Shown here: positions 60,160 through 64,000 of the stretch, piece by piece
Position numbering within the stretch: position 1 is the first letter of the stretch
Layout of the letters: each line of letters starts with the position of its first letter
Assembly: GCA_003864495.1 (NCBI GenBank)
Contig: ML133420.1
Location: 2,233,238-2,297,237, forward strand
Source: Nemopilema nomurai
Taxonomy: Eukaryota; Cnidaria; Scyphozoa; Rhizostomeae; Rhizostomatidae
Reading direction: 5' to 3'
Length of the DNA stretch: 64,000 nt
The notes under the pieces: model-generated
Seen by the model: only the letters and a program-made list of their open reading frames with translations
The model's database searches: none
Told to the model about the DNA's origin: nothing
Position numbers and translations under genes: made by a program

Positions 60160-60498
60160 TGTAACGTGTTAGGGTTTTGTTAATTAGCTGTGTTGCGAGC
60201 AGTGTCTGTGATTGATCTTAATCTTGTTAACAAGTATGTATTGTCTTATGTCAATGTGTCGTTTCCGTTATTGTGATCACGTTCATTGTTGTAGAGTGAC
60301 GTATTACTGTTGATTGTCATCTCCAATTATACTCAGTGTTATATTCAGTGTATTTCGTGACCATTAGGTCAGTCTTGTTTGAAACAGATTGGATATACAT
60401 AATCTATTGGCTACGCTGTTGTCTTACTTGGCTTAGGCCTTCGGGCCTAAGCATGCCATCTTCCTTCCACGCTAGCAAAGAACCACAGAATCGTTACA
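60160..60498 (+). mobile_element. LTR, 339 bp, probably the 3' LTR of a truncated element
   Basis: Nearly identical to 47623-47962 (about ten differences by eye), with the same TGTAACG...CGTTACA ends and the same C(TTCG)G hairpin at 60431-60452. It is preceded by a polypurine tract and lacks a matching target duplication, so it is probably the 3' end of a 5'-truncated element. Confidence 0.8.
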
Positions 60499-61454
60499 GG
60501 CCTTCCAGCAAAGTGAAGACAAAACGAATCTACTTCTGATGAAGTGGTGTGACTCAGTCATACTAAGCACACGGCATGCACACGAAATAAAGAGTGTTAG
60601 ACAATCTGGATCAATATATTTTAGAACAGTTTTGGGGGCAGTTGAAGCTCAAATCAACACTAGAGGATCAAACGAAAGCATTTGGAAACATTTTCTAAGA
60701 GGGCAGATAGAAAGATGCCGGGGTATAACAGCAATAGGAAAAAAGTAATTTTAAAAAAATGACCATGGGTACTATTCAGAGTTTCAAAATTAGATTTGCT
60801 GAAAGTCTAAATAGTTAAATATCCCCCAAACTTGTTGCAATACCGTCTTTTTAAGAAACGTTTCAGACACATTAATCTGCAGAGGTTTTTTATTTACTTT
60901 ATCTTTACTGTAGTATATTAAGAAAGTAAATAAAGCGTAAAATAATTTTGTATGCAATATCGGTATGCAATTAAAGGCCCTAAATGATTCTAACAAGGAG
61001 GGTCTTTATCAGTCCTGACTACGAGGCTCTGTTTCCTATGTGCCAAATTGAGCCTCCCCCTGGCTCTGCCCTGCCACTGCTTTTACTCTACACATGTTGT
61101 TGACATGGTAAAAAGAACATCGAAAATATTGAGCACAACAGGCAGGGGAGTTGGTTGGCATATTTTGCAATGTGGGCCACCAAGGAGCATGGGGCTCTAC
61201 CCCTGGTTGCTATGTTAGAAAAGCTGATTGTCGGGGAAACAATGTTGTTGCGATAAGGATCAGAAAGAAAAGAACAAGCGAAACACAATTTTCAGAAGGG
61301 CACAAAGTTGAAACCACAATTAAGGAGGTTCTTACACTGAATAAAAAAGTAGACTACAACAACAACACATTATTATACATACAACATTGCAGGGGAGCAC
61401 ATAACATTTCCTCAAACCGGAATATATAAAATTCAAATGAGCGTTCTGTTCATT
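60499..61454. other. Gap between LTR and acyl-CoA oxidase
   Basis: Contains the 3' UTR of the minus-strand oxidase. A TTTATT near 60888 would be AATAAA on that strand. No gene was found. Confidence 0.4.
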
Positions 61455-63410
61455 TCAAACTTCGCCTTGATTGTCATCCACATTATAGTCGACCCAATCA
61501 TGGGCAATGGGTGCAGATAACATTGTATCTGTAATTGCAAATGCATCACACAGATCCAGTGCATGTGGAGCGATTGATCGACAAAGTTCGGCTGACTTGG
61601 CACTGACTTCGGCGCCTTTCTCTTTGGACAATCCTCCGTGCAATAAAAACCAGCCGAGATCTTTCTCCAGGATGTTCAGCAAGTACAGGTGATAGAGCTC
61701 TGTTAGCACTGGCTTCAAGGACTCGTCCACTGTCTTTAGTGTCTCAGCGAACCTTTCGCTCACCAGACGCTCCCCATACGACTTGGCACAGGCCTGTACC
61801 AGGTCGCTCTCCTCCAACATCCACGACTTGTACAATCCGCTTGGACCTGCCTCCATCAACTTGCCACCAAGCGTCATGAAAAGCAACTGCTCTCTGTTCT
61901 CCAGCAGATAATGCAAGTACGAGAAGTCAGCGAGGTCTTCTGCCGGGGATTCTAATTTCTTAGGCCTAAATGTAGTTAGGCGTTCTTTGGCTACCTTTTG
62001 CATCAGAACAGAGTTATCGCCCTCGGCTGTCATGGCGGCGTGTGCAAGCCCAATGAAAGTGCCGAATCTGTTACAGGATAGATATCCTTGGCCACCGCAC
62101 CTTTCTCTTGTTATCGATGCGACCTCTTCGCAGTGCCAAGATGCCATGGGCTTAATTGCACAGCACATTGTGACAATGTCCGGGTGCTCAGAGCCATCTT
62201 GGTTCTGAAAGGCCCACCTGTCCTTCACATAATCCAAAGCAAGGTTGATTGCGTACGTCCTTGCAAGTAAGGGGATAAGCGCTCGCTGCTGAAGCTGATA
62301 CGCCAAAATGGGTGTGTCCGACTTGCCTTTCGGTCCAACGGTCAACCTCGTTGCCGAGTACCTGAATGCAATGGTCAGTGCGGCTTTGCTGGCGCCCATT
62401 GACATGCTGGCGATGCAGATGCGACCGGAGAGCAGTTGGTCAGCGACCGTCAAGAACCGCTTTCTGTTGCCATCGATCTTGCTGGTGAACGTGCCGTCTT
62501 CGCTGACATCAGAGTGCAGGTTGAGAAGATTTTCCCGAGGCACTCGCACATTGTCAAAGAACAGCTTGGCATTGTCGACACCATTGCCGGACATTTTGTA
62601 TCCCATGTCTTCAATACGGACGCCTGGCATTGGTTTCAGGTCATCATCCCTGATACGAACTAGAACGCCGTGAATGCCATGACACTTATTGGCAGTGTAC
62701 AGCTGAGAAAAGACAATGGCCCATTTGGCGTGTACAGCACCATTTGTAATCCAGTACTTCTGTGCCACTGTTGTTGGAGTGTTGACGATGAATTCCTTCG
62801 TTGCTGGATCATAGGTAGCGGTGGTCTCCATCTCGACCGCGTTGTTCCCATACCCAAGCTCTGTGAGGCCGAAACAACCCACGTCATCAAGGGTGTCAAT
62901 TCCCTTGAGGAGAACATCGTGATGACGCTGGGTTCCAAGCTTCAAGACAGTGCCACCGAACAAATTGAACTGCACCGTCATCTTCGTTGTCATCGCTGGG
63001 TCAATGATTGCAGCCAGTTCATGCGCAGCGAATATGCGCAGTGGATTGTTGACGAAATCGAGCACGGATATGAATCCCGCGTCGCAGATTCGCTTCAAGC
63101 GCTGCATGGCCAAGTCCCGTTCGTCTGCTAAGGCAATGTTGTAGATCGGAACCATTACCGGGTCGCTAACGAACTCACGGAACTGCCTCCGCATTTCGTG
63201 GTTGTCGTGGTCAAGCAGGGCGGTCATCTTCTCTTTATCGAAGCCGTCTTTCTTCCACACATCTCGCAGCTTGGCTGGGTTTGTTGTTGTTGCTGTGCAT
63301 TGAAAAGCTGCGGAGGAAGTAGTGATGCTGCGGTGGTGCAGTCTCAGAATACCGCTATTTGCTGACAAGGGTCTTTTCAGAGCCGCGATCCCGTGTCTTA
63401 AGAGGCTCAT
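61455..63410 (-). CDS. Acyl-CoA oxidase, plant ACX3 type, intronless
   Basis: FAD enzyme that oxidises fatty acyl-CoA to trans-2-enoyl-CoA with transfer of electrons to O2, the first step of peroxisomal beta-oxidation. The frame is open from 63485 (676 residues). I prefer the Met at 63410 (651 residues, [15 protein letters not shown]) because the first 25 residues of the longer frame look like chance hydrophobic sequence. In the numbering of the longer frame, TELGYGNN (208-215) is the flavin/substrate loop, CGGQGY is at 463-468, and [10 protein letters not shown] (487-496) holds the likely catalytic Glu488. [11 protein letters not shown] near the end matches the ACX3 C-terminus. It resembles plant ACX3 more than animal ACOX1-3. 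There is no PTS1 (ends GEV) and no clear PTS2. The N-terminus is Arg/Ser-rich without acids, like a mitochondrial presequence. It has no introns, unlike its neighbours, and higher GC. Confidence 0.93.
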   Translation of the reverse strand: MSLLRHGIAALKRPLSANSGILRLHHRSITTSSAAFQCTATTTNPAKLRDVWKKDGFDKEKMTALLDHDNHEMRRQFREFVSDPVMVPIYNIALADERDLAMQRLKRICDAGFISVLDFVNNPLRIFAAHELAAIIDPAMTTKMTVQFNLFGGTVLKLGTQRHHDVLLKGIDTLDDVGCFGLTELGYGNNAVEMETTATYDPATKEFIVNTPTTVAQKYWITNGAVHAKWAIVFSQLYTANKCHGIHGVLVRIRDDDLKPMPGVRIEDMGYKMSGNGVDNAKLFFDNVRVPRENLLNLHSDVSEDGTFTSKIDGNRKRFLTVADQLLSGRICIASMSMGASKAALTIAFRYSATRLTVGPKGKSDTPILAYQLQQRALIPLLARTYAINLALDYVKDRWAFQNQDGSEHPDIVTMCCAIKPMASWHCEEVASITRERCGGQGYLSCNRFGTFIGLAHAAMTAEGDNSVLMQKVAKERLTTFRPKKLESPAEDLADFSYLHYLLENREQLLFMTLGGKLMEAGPSGLYKSWMLEESDLVQACAKSYGERLVSERFAETLKTVDESLKPVLTELYHLYLLNILEKDLGWFLLHGGLSKEKGAEVSAKSAELCRSIAPHALDLCDAFAITDTMLSAPIAHDWVDYNVDDNQGEV

Positions 63411-63485
63411 TGTTGCCAATGCTGAAGGAAAATTCAATATGACTACTGTTGTGATTAAAGAAAATGGAAGACAGATACGTTCCAA

Positions 63486-64000
63486 GAAGGTGGATGCCTT
63501 AAGTGAATGTAGCCTATTTGATTAAATATTATAATAATGAATATATCAATGAACAGGATTTTCATAAGCTGGAGAAGAGTTGAAATTAGTAAATCAGAGA
63601 TGACGTAATAAAGGAAAGAGCACATGCAACAAGAACACTAATCAAAGAAATACTTCACTCCTTGAGTCAACTCGCTCCTAATTACTAGTTATAATCTAAT
63701 AACTATTATAATAATAACTATTAGATTATAATAACTCTTACTACTAATCTAATTACTCCTTACTAGATTTATCCAGAGTAGTTCGATCAGATGGAATTTT
63801 TGATCAAATCGAAATTCTTCAAGGTAAAGGGAACAATTCTAGTCTAAAATAAGTGGGAATTCAATAGGTAATCCAAGAAGCTAGTTCACTCTATATAATA
63901 TGGTTTATCATATCCCCAAAATTGTATATGCAAAGAACAGAATGGATTGATTCCAGAAAAGATGCAACATATGTTAAAGGGGTAGTCAAAATTTGGGAAT
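63486..64000. other. Right-edge sequence upstream of the oxidase
   Basis: AT-rich. Around 63685-63735 a near-perfect inverted repeat (TTATAATCTAATA / TATTAGATTATAA) forms a long AT-hairpin. No gene was seen; the oxidase promoter should be here. Confidence 0.45.

Overview
The window is nuclear DNA of an animal. It is AT-rich, with long intron-rich genes using GT-AG splice sites (one GC-AG), mitochondrial-protein and lipid-transfer genes of animal type, and many interspersed and tandem repeats. The gene set (an rdgB/PITPNM protein, a bacterial/fungal-type GH63-like glycosidase, a plant-ACX3-like acyl-CoA oxidase, a PRRT3/4-like membrane protein) suggests an early-branching marine invertebrate. 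A cnidarian, perhaps an anthozoan, is my best guess; this is inference and no marker gene proves it.

Layout. (1) 2189-29995, minus strand: a complete PITPNM/rdgB gene. I could rebuild 18 coding exons with matching phases; they total 3537 nt, 1178 codons plus stop, with no internal break. (2) 33246-59286, minus strand: a 13-exon gene for a GH63/MGH1-like six-hairpin glycosidase (YMR196W type), about 918 residues. It is intact except for one missing base in exon 6. Two plus-strand genes lie inside its introns: an apparently single-exon seven-transmembrane PRRT3/PRRT4-like gene (44338-45672, intron 6) and the six-exon mitochondrial ribosome recycling factor MRRF (53934-57042, intron 3). (3) 61455-63410 (open to 63485), minus strand: an intronless acyl-CoA oxidase of the plant ACX3 type.

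The gaps and introns hold mobile elements. These include a 340-bp solo LTR and a second copy preceded by a polypurine tract, a 996-bp hAT-type element with a perfect 8-bp target duplication, two palindromic MITE-like elements, and tRNA-like sequences. Minisatellites lie beside three 3' splice sites of the glycosidase gene.

Functionally the genes are unrelated housekeeping-type genes: phosphoinositide transfer at ER-plasma membrane contacts, glycan or sugar hydrolysis, mitochondrial translation, fatty-acyl-CoA oxidation, and a membrane protein of unknown role. I saw no gene cluster acting as one system. The most notable points are the double antisense nesting, the one-base frameshift, the GC-AG intron, and the targeting of the acyl-CoA oxidase. 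All exon boundaries come from reading splice consensus, reading-frame phase and remembered family conservation; no transcript data or alignment was available.
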